Positions 27,501-37,485 of a stretch of 64,000 nt of DNA are shown here, piece by piece. The notes beneath the pieces were generated by a model that saw only the letters and a program-made list of their open reading frames with translations, ran no database searches and was not told the DNA's origin. The stretch is taken from the NCBI GenBank assembly GCA_036346275.1, contig CM070727.1, positions 9,539,760 to 9,603,759 on the forward strand, given 5' to 3'. Position 1 is the stretch's first letter. The number at the start of each line of letters is the position of its first letter. The position numbers and the translations under genes are program-made. The DNA comes from Otatea glauca (lineage: Eukaryota; Streptophyta; Magnoliopsida; Poales; Poaceae).

Positions 27501-30500
27501 TAAAATAAAGTGGAAAAATGGTTTAGACCATGGAAGATGGAATGTATGGCGGGTGCAGGAAGCACGAGACCTTGTAAAGTGATTGTTCCGCCCTTGTCAA
27601 TAAGGACCGAAGCGTGTGTTACCATGGACTGAGCACTACCGTAAAACCACAAGTCTATATGGTACGATCTAGCTAATTAATTTATGTGTCTCGTTATTAG
27701 CTTCTCGCAAGAAGGGGCTTCTGACTGGGTGTATGGAACCCTTCAGTGGTGAAACCTTAGCAAGCGAGGTTAATATCGGGGTTGTACATTGTAAAGGCCT
27801 TGTCATGGTCTCTCTGCTGACACACTAAAGGAAGTGTGTTAATTGCATGGCAACAAGAGACGATCATGTCTTGTGGGTAAAGCTGTACACACTCTGCAGA
27901 GTTAAAATTACTTAAGTAGTTGTGCCCACGGTCAAGAACGGACGAGGTACGCTTTCACATTGTAGAATTTTTATGGTTTTGCTTTAAATAAAATGATGGT
28001 TTGGGAATCCGTGAGTGGATGGAACTCTCGGGTTATGGTTTGGCATATGGAACCTATTTTAGTTGTCATATCAAGTTCAATTATTACAACTACATTTGGT
28101 CGAATAATGCTTTGTGAAACTACTAGTTGTATTTAAATTCAAATATTGCTTTATGCTAAAAGAGCCATATTAAACCTTCAATTGTTTAGTCTTGCATGTA
28201 GTTATCATGCATTATGTTTCCAAGACTTGCAGAGTACATTTTGTACTCACCCTTACGACATCCCAACTTTCTACAGAGGAGTGTCTAGAAGCAGAAGGTA
28301 ACTACAAGTTCTTTGCTTGTGGTTACGATGAAGGCGATCCGGATTATTAGGATACGTATCCCAGTCGATTGCCTGTTGGGCTTATGGATGGGCTTATCCT
28401 ACTGCTGTTTATTTCGTTTTCGCTGATACTTTATTGAAATTAAGCCATGTGGCTGTTTATTTGTAATTGTTAGCCATAAGATAGGTACATTTTGCTTAAT
28501 TAATATTATTTTATTCGTGATATGGATGTGTTGTCATCACTGTTTCCACTATGTGTACTAGTTTGATCCTGGACTAGTGCTGTTTTACACAGATGGTTCG
28601 GATTTGAAAATCCGGTCCTGACATAACTCAACTTGAACCAGAATTTATGTGTAAAATTGATTCACTTGTTGAGGGGGAGTTAGAGAAACTGTTCATGCAT
28701 TGCATAGACTTCATTTTCTATTTTAATGAGCTTTGTCTATTATGCAAATGAGTTGCCATTCATGTTATGCACCTTGCTACTTTTCTGAAGATCATTGCTA
28801 GCTTAGTAATGTCTAAGTTCATTTTGCTCCATCGTGCTAAACTTGCTAAAAATGAAAATTGAGTTTTAATGAAAACTTGATAAAACTTGTAGTTTTTACT
28901 TGCTATGTTTCCTCACTAGGTACATATGCTATGATTTGTGAAATCTTGAATTTCTACTAGAGTCCCTATAGCAACTTGGGTGAAGCTAGATTGATCTATA
29001 CTAGAGCCCTTCACATGCTTATAAATTTAAGTGCTAAAATGGTCAAAATTGACTTTTGTTTGAAAATTGATCTCAACACTTTACATTCATGAGACTGCTT
29101 CCCATTGCACTTGGGATGAACTTAGAATGTATCATGTATAATAAATACCATTCTTTTAAGAGTCCTTGAGATGGTCGACGATGGCTTGAGTCAATCACAC
29201 TTGAAAAATGCAAATAAAAAAAGAAAAGTGGGTAAAGAATGCAAATAATGTCAAACATTTGCACCCCACTATGTGCGTTAAAGTTCTAAAACAAAAAATT
29301 GCATTAAAGATGATTGAGCACGAAGGATCTTTATGCACTTGTAGCTTCCCCAAAGTGTTGGCTAGATTGAACTCTAGGTCATCCATTTGATCCATTATAT
29401 GGCATTGCTTCTAGTTTGGAAATTATGCTAAGTGTTGCACTTATTGAAATCATGCAAAAATGACAGTCTTATTGTGCTTGCTAGCAAAGAAAGATATTAC
29501 AATTTGCACTTGGATATGTCTTAGATTAGCATAATCTGAACTTGAGTAGCTTAGTGTCATACTTTGTCTATGTGATCACTTGGATAAATCTCAAAGCTCT
29601 TTAGATGCATTTCATGCATACATGTTGATAGGGGAGAAAATGCCATCCTGATGCCTATATTGCTAAAAAGGGGAGGAATTGTAGAAAAGGCATTATCAAA
29701 AGGTGAGAAATGTGAATGCATCTTGGTTCTATGATGGTTCTTATGATCATGGTGAAAAATTGCTAGTTCTTAAGATCATAAGCATATTTGAGCTTTTGCG
29801 AGTTTTTATTGGATTTCTAGAGCTTTTGTGGAAAACTTGTTCTTTCTATTGTCTTGCTCTAAAATCCTTCTTACCAACTTGGTCATGATCTTATTTTCTC
29901 TTGCTCTGGACCAAGTGAGGATTTACAATCAAATTGCTTTCTTCTTTTGCTTTCAAACTCAAATTTGTGCCTTTTGTGGTGTTTGTCAATATACTCGTCA
30001 AGGGGGAGATTGAAAGACCATGTGGAGGTCTATCCATGTTTGTAATGAATTATTGACAGTGCTTGAGCATGTGATGCTCAAGTTTGAGTTTGTGTTTGAA
30101 TTTGAAGCAATTTGAGGTGCTGTTAGGTCAGGGCAGCACTACCGGTCTTGGAGGCACGGTAGTGCTGGCTAGGCAGCACTACCAGCCTGGGAGTGGCGGT
30201 AGTGCTGGCTTGCGGTAGCACCGGTTGTAGGAGCGGTACTACTGGCGTGCACTACCGGCCCAAAGGCGCAATAATTATTTTCCAGAGTAGGTCTCTGTTG
30301 TGTTTAGGAATATTGGCACTACCAGCCATGGGGTGTTGTAGTATCGATCGAGCGGTACTACTGGCCCCAAGTTGGTAGTAGTACCAATTTTCCAGCGAGA
30401 TGTGAATTAAATTTTGTTGATTTAATTGCATATCATTGTGAATAGTGCTATGTGATGTGTTTCTTTTCTGTGTGGTTGCAGGTTTTCGGGGCTAGGTCAT

Positions 30501-33500
30501 GGTGAGGCGAAGGCGAGACCAGGACTAGGCTAGGAGAGCTGAGGTCCAGAACGATCGAGGGACGCCGGAAGATGATTGAGACCGGAAAGTGGTAGCAAGT
30601 TGGGAAGATAACAAGCCGGAGCATAAAGCACTAGTGATGGACATGGCGGGCAACGGCATGAACTGGGACTAAGCTCAGGGAGGAGTTGAGGTCCAGAACG
30701 ATCAAGGAAGCTGATACCGCCATGGTGAAGTGAAAAAGGACACGTGGCAGTCAAGTGAATCAGGCATGTTTGCAAGCGAGGATAGTTCGAGAGAGTCCGG
30801 ACGCGTGAGAGGCTTGGCGGGAAATCATTGGGGCCACATGGAAAGCGCGAAGTATGGCGATGCTTCGAGGAGAAGGAAGACCGGTTATTGTGGTAAATTG
30901 GTAATTTGTCCAATACCGGCGGTCGAGGCGGTTTGGAAAACCGCGGCTGTGGCCTAAATGGTTTAGGACATGCCAAAGTGGTGTTGGACGCAAATTCAAG
31001 CTCGCAGAGCGGATTTGGTGTCAATGTAATAGCTGCTTTGAGAAGCGTACTTGTGTAAGTGTAAAACCCGTTAAGAGTCTTGGGTTTCGGGTTAGCACAT
31101 GTAAATGTGGATGGTATCCACTTGTAGTGTCCACGTTTAGAGTTAGGGTTGCCTCCACTATATAAGAAAATGTAGTGGGAGGTGAGGAGTGAGGACTTGA
31201 GACTTTAGACTGTCACTAGGAGTGTTAGGGTTTCCATAAGATTTTGGTTTTCTTGTGTGGTATGTGTGCTCCTTGGGAGGTTTGCCCTCAGGTGAGAGGC
31301 TTTGTAATTCATCCTCATGATCTGAAATGAAATCAAAATTTGTCCTCAAGTTTTGATATTCTCCTTGCTTTACTCTTGATCTTTTCTTTTGGTTTCTTTT
31401 TTGCTTAATCTTGTGCTGCCAAGGATGAATGATTGATGGATGTATGCTCTGTAGATCATCCCCCAATTATCTAGGCAAGTCTCTTCTTGATCATCCAAGT
31501 TTCTTCAAGAAACCGGTTTTTGCTTGAGAAGGAAGGATTTGAGTTAGATCTTGATCTTAATCGTTTGGGGGCAATCTATTTGGAGTTCTTTCTTGCTGTG
31601 ATATGTGGGAGATCATATAAGATCATCTTGATCATCAAAACCCCACGAGAAGCTCAGGGCAAATTTTTTTGCTTTTGACCCGGTTTTGGTGCTACCTTCA
31701 GTAAATTCGAAAAAGGTCGGAACTTTAATGTCAATACTTTCTATTGAAGCTTGGAATAGGTTCCTGACACCCATAGGAAGGTGCATACAAAGTTTAGCAG
31801 GTTTTCGATCAGCCGATCAAAAGATACACCGATTTTTGTTTTTAAAGTCGTGCTGATTTACTGTTCATTTGCCTGTTTTTATTGTTCATCAGCACTACCG
31901 TTACAATAACCTACTAGTACCGTAGTTACTGTTCATCCTGGCACTACCGGCCTCTCTAGCACGGTAGTGCCGTCCCAGAGCTGATTTTTCGAGAGATTTT
32001 CTTTTTTCACTCTTCTGAGGTTTTGGGAGGTTTTGATTAGATTCTTTGGGTGAAAATTTGTTGTGTGATCATTCACCCCCTCTGATCGCTATTTCCGGTC
32101 TTTATTCATAGTGGGCTAATTTTTCAATTTGTATAGGGCTACAGGCATCCTACCTCCGCCTTTCTCTACGATAACCTGTGGAGACGTCGTTACTCAATAA
32201 TAAGATACAACGATGATCTGATACAGTTTTATCTCTATTTACAAAAGGTATGTATATCCATTTAGTAAAGACATGACAACTTTTAAGCACATTAATTACT
32301 ATTTTTGAGTAGTGTATACCTTTTGTCATTACAATACCAGTTTAAGTATATAGCTTCATTAGTCTAAAAAAATATCTATCTTCATTTTTCTTTGAAAATG
32401 CAGCTCGGGAACTTACCACATCACAATGTACACATGTTTAAAAATATCACCATTTCAAGTACATATTTTAATATATCAAGGGAGTGCAAACCTTTTGTCC
32501 CACTATAAACGGGTTCATAGTGCATAGGATATAGGCCAGCAACTGAACCAATATTTATTATGACACCAGACTTCTTCTGGGATCTCATTATTTGAGTCTG
32601 CAGTGAATAAATCCAAACATAAGTACTGTACATATGCCATTTGCAGGGAGTAAATATAAGTAACGTGCCTGACAATTGATATTATCTTTTGAGTTAGTGT
32701 ACAAGTGAAGAATCAAACTCCATGAATAATGCAAGCCTGATTTGTCAATCGTCATTGATCCAAAATTCTATCCTACTTCTTGATCTCAAGGAAACCCTAA
32801 GAACAAGCTAATATTATAGCAACGGAACTATTAACTCTTAACTTCCTCCAATGATGAAAACTAAAAACAGAAAACCCAATACATTCCTTTTCTCTTAAAC
32901 AACTGGATCAACAGAAACTGGAATCATATGCATTTCCTAATCATTTATCTAAAATAACAAACGGCAAACAGGACCAGCACTCATTGTTACTACAAATAGC
33001 TTGAGTTACTGAATAAACCAACTTGACAATTCTACTCCAACAGTTACGAGAGACTTACTGCAATGCGAGTACCATCAATCACAGCAACAAGATTCACATT
33101 TACGGCATGCCTCCATGTGCTAGTTCCATCAGATCTATCATCATAAACTAATGATTTGTTGACAAATCCAGCACAATTGATGCATACATCTAGTCCACCA
33201 TACGTGTGTACATGTTTCCCAAAAGCAGCAGCAAGAGCATCTACACATCAAATCAGTGTAACTTTAAGATCATGGCAAACATGAAATGCAAGAGAAATTA
33301 GCTTTCAGTTAGCGGTTGAAACCAAAATGCAATTAATCTGATGTCCAATGACAAAATAAATCCCAATAATACAACTACAACAATAAAATACCCGGTTAAA
33401 AGCAATTTGATGTTTCTTGAAAGCACAAGAAAGCAAACCATATCAATCCATCATGGTCTTAAAAATCCTAGATCCTAATTTTGTACTAGGTTGCAGGAGC

Positions 33501-34781
33501 TGGTAGATCAAAATTTACGAGAGTAGCTCGTAATTTCAATCACTAGATCAGGTCGTCTTTTTCCTCTGTGTAATACTCGCTTATTTGTTCGCCATCTCTC
33601 CACTGACGACCTCTTCGTGGGTGGTATTTTTTGGTTGTATCGCACTGCCTTTCTCAATGGAATGATACACAAAGTTTTTTGCGCATTCGCGAAAAAGATA
33701 CATTTCTGAAACACAGCAAGGATGGTTTGCTAACTTTATTTCACAGAGGGTTTTCAGCTAGTAAGAAAATTTCAGACAGTGCTTACAAATAAAAGGATTA
33801 GATGTTACGCCAAAAACATATGATGCTTGTAAGTTGTAAGGTTATGTTCTTGAACTATACTTTATCGAGAATGAATAAATTTATCGTATGGTGAGGGTTG
33901 CAGTTGGATATCAAAAGACCTCACACTTTACCAGTCAAATATCATTACTTGAGTTGTGATGTTTTGTTCTTTGCCGCTTCCAAAACTTTTTAGCATAAGG
34001 AAGCTACAAGTATTGTTTGAAAAATTACGTATGCAAGAAAATTAATTGTTATTACTTGTTTCCCTTAAAAAACTCTTACCTGCATTAGTAACATCACACT
34101 TAATGAATATGGCAGATGGAACTCTATGATCTCCATGAAACTGTTTGCTTTCCTTTTGAACTAATGAAACAACTTCTCTTCCATTTTCTTCAGAGAAATC
34201 GACAACGGTCACGAATAGACCCTTCTGTGCAAGAGCAGTACAAAGCGCTTTCCCTTGAAATAATTTTCAAAAAAACTGTTAGAACGTTCAATGAAGGGTA
34301 TCTAGTAAAATCGCTTTTCCCACACAAAATCAATTAAATCGTGGCTTTTGAGGCTCAGCTCAGATATTACACAGGGATTACATTTGTTACATTTTTCGAG
34401 CTTAATTGTTGTTACAAATGGAAATGCATGCCTTGGTTTCGTATTATGCAGTACCAAACCAAGCAGAAAACTTGGTTTGTTTCCAGAAAACCTACAATTA
34501 GACGCCTTAAGGTTCCGGAGCGCTTGCAGCAGAGTTGATAGAGAGGGGTGTGCAGCGTTTGCAGCAGAGTTGATGGAGAGAGATGTGCATCCATCGTGCC
34601 AAGCTCCGGAGCGCATCCACGAAACCAAACAAGCCAGCGCCCAGCCCAACTACCAGGGAACCACTCGCGCGCGTGAATCGGGCGCGCGCGCGCGCATACG
34701 CACCGAGAGAGATGGGTGTTCCTTACCGATTCCGGAGGCGCCGCCGGTGACGAGGGCCGACATGCCGGGCTTCAGCTCCAT
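6581..34781 (-). CDS. NQR: SDR-MDR fusion oxidoreductase, copy 1 (634 aa, 18 exons)
   Basis: Exons 5'-3': 34727-34781, 34080-34253, 33059-33240, 32492-32597, 14608-14684, 13882-13969, 11903-12092, 10965-11091, 10799-10879, 10059-10160, 9810-9905, 9580-9654, 9082-9201, 8476-8604, 7961-8038, 7385-7471, 6719-6805, 6581-6631 (stop TAA). They sum to 1905 nt with no internal stop and GT-AG borders. Residues 1-227 are a classical SDR: TGGASGIG (12-19), Asp37 after beta 2 (suggesting NAD), NCAG (98-101), and catalytic Ser155, Tyr168 and Lys172. Residues about 289-634 are a quinone-oxidoreductase/PTGR3-like MDR with AAAGGTGQ (440-447) for NADPH binding and no obvious catalytic-zinc cysteines. I recall Arabidopsis At1g49670 (NQR, about 629 aa) with this layout. 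Substrate unknown; no signal peptide seen. Intron 4 is 17.8 kb of nested transposons. Copy 2 is about 90% identical by eye. Confidence 0.92.
12509..12762. mobile_element. Stowaway-like MITE in intron 6 of fusion gene 1
   Basis: A 254-bp insert has terminal inverted repeats (CTCCGTTCAC... and ...GAACAGAGAGAG) and TA on both sides (12507-12508, 12763-12764), the hallmark of Tc1/mariner-derived Stowaway MITEs. Both arms continue inward as an ACGACGTT/AACGTCAT pair. It has no coding capacity and is absent from the corresponding intron of gene 2. Confidence 0.8.
13037..13110. repeat. 37-bp perfect tandem duplication
   Basis: The unit at 13037-13073 is repeated at 13074-13110 without visible difference, in intron 6 of fusion gene 1. 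It appears to be a recent local duplication of sequence that is single-copy in gene 2. Confidence 0.8.
13255..13760. repeat. Insert with degenerate ~30-bp minisatellite (AAAAGGACCTAAWCGTAAT-like)
   Basis: Ten variants of AAAAGGACCTAAACGTAAT occur near 13372, 13402, 13434, 13470, 13498, 13532, 13562, 13598, 13631 and 13659, spaced 28-36 bp. They are preceded by a GC-rich stretch with CGAGNAAATCGAGAAAACGC twice and followed by TCGGCTCGAGCCGG. Gene 2 lacks this block at the matching place in intron 6, so it is an insertion. No TSD or terminal repeats were identified; the element type is unknown. Confidence 0.65.
15170..16899 (+). mobile_element. Probable solo LTR, interrupted by an hAT element
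   Basis: The segment starts TGTCGGAGGAAATCCC and has an LTR-type TATA box (CCTATAAAAG near 16633) followed by a transcript-leader-like region. It ends ...CATACGATA at 16899, where CA would be expected. AACAC stands directly before (15165-15169) and after (16900-16904) as a candidate 5-bp TSD. No primer-binding site or internal domain follows, so it fits a solo LTR of a Gypsy-like element. Its first ~45 bases are repeated after the hAT insert (from about 16238). The right border is less sure than the left. Confidence 0.5.
15217..16221. mobile_element. hAT-type non-autonomous DNA transposon, 1005 bp
   Basis: The element begins CAGGGCCATTCC and ends GGCCGTCCCTG, imperfect inverted repeats of hAT type. 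A perfect 8-bp TSD, CGTGGTGC, flanks it at 15209-15216 and 16222-16229. No transposase frame was found, so it is a deletion derivative. It sits inside the LTR-like sequence of 15170-16899 and is younger than that LTR. Confidence 0.85.
17283..19385 (+). repeat. 5' LTR of the SIRE-like Copia
   Basis: The LTR starts TGAAATACCATGTGG and ends GGTTCTTCA, directly followed by the primer-binding site. It has several CACTACCGG/CGGTAGTG modules near 17420-17660 and a promoter-like ATATAAGG near 18430. Short open frames within (for example 17843-18079) recur on both strands and in the other LTR and are not taken as genes. Confidence 0.88.
19441..25360 (+). pseudogene. Copia gag-pol pseudogene (SIRE-like)
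   Basis: The order is Gag, zinc knuckle, protease, integrase, reverse transcriptase, RNase H, as in Copia. Gag starts near 19441 and has a stop codon six residues in (MASDK then stop). A zinc knuckle at 20244-20285 (CFECG...NHI) carries an in-frame TGA before its last Cys. A second CX2C type knuckle (CTFCQKDGH) lies near 21660. Protease LALDSGCFRHMTGD is near 22256. Integrase (VIVDDFL, HSDNSIEFK, QQNGVVERKN) is at about 22843-23230, the RT catalytic YVDDFIF near 24430 and RNase H at 24900-25270. Many stops and frameshifts break the frame; it cannot encode a full polyprotein. Confidence 0.88.
25848..28623 (+). mobile_element. Gypsy (Del/Tekay-like) solo LTR, 2776 bp
   Basis: The segment starts TGTAACATTCC and ends GGTCCTGACA. 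TAACT occurs on both sides (25843-25847 and 28624-28628) as a perfect 5-bp TSD. No internal region exists, so it is a solo LTR left by LTR-LTR recombination. A TATA-like TATTTAAG lies at 26229-26236 after a GC-rich stretch. It is inserted in the 3' noncoding part of the SIRE-like Copia and is therefore younger than that element. Confidence 0.9.
28629..30010 (+). other. 3' noncoding region of the SIRE-like Copia
   Basis: This AT-rich sequence continues from 25361-25847, before the solo LTR. It corresponds to the long stretch between pol and the 3' LTR in Opie/Ji/SIRE elements. No env-like or other long frame was found. It has a GAGGGGGAG tract near 28670 and ends in the polypurine tract at about 30000-30010. 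Confidence 0.6.
30011..32104 (+). repeat. 3' LTR of the SIRE-like Copia
   Basis: It is the partner of 17283-19385 and starts TGAAAGACCATGTGG. Its last dinucleotide is TA instead of CA, compatible with a C-to-T change after insertion. The CACTACCGG-type modules (30130-30400) differ in number and arrangement from the 5' copy. Confidence 0.88.
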
Positions 34782-36625
34782 CTCGCCGGCGCGTGGGAGA
34801 GACCGACGAGCTTCTGGTGGGGAGTCGTAACTGAGTGAGACGAGGCGAGAACCGACAAGTTATTAGAGAAGACAACTCGCCCGGCCGGCCGGTGGAGATG
34901 CCGAGAAGCCGAGATGGGGACAAGAGCGACGACAACGAGGGAGGGAGGCAGCCAGGCACGGAGCGACGGTTTACCCGCCCCCTTTCTCTCGATTATCTCG
35001 TTACGTCTCGCCCTGTGTCTCTCTCTTCCGTTTGATTTGTTCGGCGGGACGATTCGAATCTGGAGCGTGAATTAATGGAGCGGCCGGCCGCGCGCTGTGG
35101 GGGTGGCCACCCGCAGCCGCAAGGGCGAGCACGTTTGACATCGCGCGCGCTGCTCCTCGCCAAAGTCGGGGAAGCGCGTCGCCGACGACCCTTCCTCCAC
35201 GGCTCCACCTCCTCCTCCGGTTCTCCCTGTTCGCGCGTGTCGGCGTGGGCCTGTCCGGAAGATTCTACAAACCTCTGTGGGAAGCTATGTCGTACTCGTA
35301 CATGCCGTGGTTGCTATTCTCATCTCTTTTGTGTGCGCGCGTGTTAATTGTTTGTTACGTGGAGGTCGAAGAGGCAAAGATCGGCAGCCATCTCCGGCGT
35401 TCTTCACCGCAGCCGGCGGGCCGCGTTGCGCTGTGCTTCACTAATAACTACCGGGTGATCAATACTCCCTGCAGTCAACTTACGTTCAAGATATTTCAGC
35501 TTATGAGCCCAGAAGCCTCTTTTCATTTCATCGGTTTCAGCTTAATTTTAGAGCGAACGACCTGCTTCTGCTTGGCCCAAGTTCCACCTCGCCAGCTCGC
35601 CTTATTTTAAACTTGCAACAATGCTGCCAAACCAGCTAGCTTAATTAAGCCAAGATCGAATTAAGCTCCAAACGATGAAGTTGAAACTTGGACGAACAAC
35701 CCAAGGTAAGATATACTCCGTCGATCTCAATAGAAGAATTATGCGGCAATCTGGGGTGACATGCTATTATTTCGTGATAATTTGAAATGGCCCACACTAA
35801 TTGGTATAGCTCGGTGGCGTTCAGTGGGTGCGTATCCATTGACATGTACATGTATCCGTAGTTCCATACGGACCATAATGCCATGTCCCCAGCCACCACA
35901 AAGCAATGACTAATTAACCGACCAAAACTAGATGGTCACTAGAGCATGCAGGTTTTCCTCAGCCAAATCGCGGCACTGTTCAGAAACCTCTAACTTTTAA
36001 CTACTAATCCGGCGGCATGCGTGCAGCTGGTAAGCCATCGCACATGCACGAGACAAGTCTGCCATTAGAGTCCAGGGATGTCACTGTAGGCTACTTAGCA
36101 GAAACGACCACCGTGAAGCGAGCTCTAGACACAACACACCAATTAATCTGTCATATGTAGCGGTGGTCCCGAATTAATCGAGGGTCGAGGGAAGAAACCA
36201 TCAGGTCTATCAACATATATTGTACTGCCACGTACAGGTGCTGTATAACCTGACGTAAATTAAGACGAGCCTTTCTACAGTGCTTGGGAGCCACTATAGC
36301 TGTTCATTATGTGGAATCCAATGATGCACTGTTAAAGGTATCTTTATTAGGAAGATACTTTAGTTGTGGTCTAGCTAGTTATTATTTATTAACTTAAAAG
36401 AATTGGTGGAAGGGGTAGTTAGGTAATTTTGTTAGCTCATCAAACTAGATGGAGAGGGGTAAGCTAGTAAAAGTGTGGATTTATCCAGTCGTTTAGAACC
36501 CTAATTCTCGACAGCTCGGCATTACAACCATCAAATTGCGACAGCGGCGGCGCCAGAGAGCAGGGACGAACTTCTTGCAAACTATGTAGCTGAATATAAA
36601 ACCAAGTAACTAAGCATAAATCATA
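34782..36625. promoter_or_regulatory. 5' region and promoter of fusion gene 1; intergenic
   Basis: The first ~300 bp upstream of the ATG is GC-rich and resembles the sequence upstream of gene 2, so it is the duplicated 5' UTR and core promoter. No clear TATA box was found. Several open frames at 34993-35610 are on either strand, have no recognisable domain and no paralogue, and are not taken as genes. From about 35700 to 36625 nothing more can be recognised. Confidence 0.45.
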
Positions 36626-36837
36626 CTCTCTCTACTCACAATGACAACGCAATCAAGCTTGTGAAATATTTAAATTAGATACATAAAAATCATATATAAA
36701 TTTGTCTTTTTAAGTACTTTTCATAATATTATAATTTTATTGAGCTTTATAAATATATTATAATAAAAATTAGTGATCAAGACTGTTTTTAAGACCAAGT
36801 CGATATCAAAACAACAACTATTTATGATCAGATGGAG
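36626..36837. mobile_element. Stowaway-like MITE between the fusion genes
   Basis: A 212-bp AT-rich insert has weak terminal repeats (CTCTCTCTACTCAC... and ...GATCAGATGGAG) and TA at both sides (36624-36625, 36838-36839). It has no coding capacity. The terminal repeats are degenerate, so confidence is moderate. Confidence 0.6.
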
Positions 36838-37485
36838 TATTATTTTATTTAGAGCATCTCCAGTGCTTACAAGTATTATACCACGTTGCCGAATATTCGT
36901 TTAAAATAGTGAATTCTCCAATGTAAGCACTTTCTTACGAGAGCCTAGCTGATCCCCAAAATGAACCCCAAAACCAGCTGGTTCTAACAGAAAAGAATCC
37001 CAAATATGAACATCAGCTCTTACCTGCCATGGCTCTAAGGTTATGTTGCCTTCTTTTTCCATCATGGCGAATGCACCTGATATTCCTAGTTTTTCACGGA
37101 ATTTCTTTTATTCAAGACAAGTTTTGCACTGAACATGTAACGATAACACACCATTGAACTGAGTACTTTATTCAAATAGGATCCCAATCTCCGGGATTAG
37201 AAGCTTATTCGATTTCCATATCAATGTTTGCCCTTTCGTATACTAGTGCCTCTTGCAACAAACTAATCAGACGACTGAGCTACACACCAGCTTATGCAAT
37301 TACTCAGTTTCTCGATGCTGGGGAAATATGGTCATTTGTTTGATTCACAGAGACAAGAAAACTAAGAATCTCAACGCTGTATGCGTACCTACAAGTATAA
37401 CCTACTCATTTGTCGTAGATTACTTTGCATTTTCTGCGCCATCCTTTGCGACGATGAAAGATGATATATCTCGTATGTCTGCAGA
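36838..37485. other. 3' flank of fusion gene 2
   Basis: This AT-rich spacer follows the stop codon of gene 2 on the minus strand. A minus-strand AATAAA near 37166 could serve as its poly(A) signal. Similarity to the 3' flank of gene 1 continues for some 150-200 bp past the stop, marking the end of the duplicated unit. No other gene was seen. Confidence 0.4.

Larger units (their letters stand above)
17283..32104 (+). mobile_element. SIRE/Opie-like Copia retrotransposon, decayed, 14.8 kb
   Basis: Long LTRs (17283-19385 and 30011-32104) flank gag-pol remains. TTCAT occurs at both borders (17278-17282 and 32105-32109) as the TSD. A tRNA-Met-type primer site (TGGTATTAGAGC) starts at 19388. A polypurine tract (AAGGGGGAGAT) precedes the 3' LTR. 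The element is in the opposite orientation to its host gene and fills intron 4 of fusion gene 1. Over about 160 aligned LTR bases I count 14 substitutions, so it is not recent. It is interrupted by a Gypsy solo LTR at 25848-28623. Confidence 0.9.

Noticed and set aside
28629..30010. Possible env-like third ORF in the SIRE-like Copia
   Set aside because: Only frames of up to about 66 residues are present, without a transmembrane pattern or env-like motif; it fits the noncoding 3' region.
34302..34830. Open frames across exon 1 and intron 1 of fusion gene 1
   Set aside because: They run through the exon on the opposite strand or through the donor site; the 18-exon model explains the coding signal.
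34993..35610. Open frames in the spacer upstream of fusion gene 1
   Set aside because: There is no domain, no paralogue upstream of gene 2 and no splice-compatible extension.
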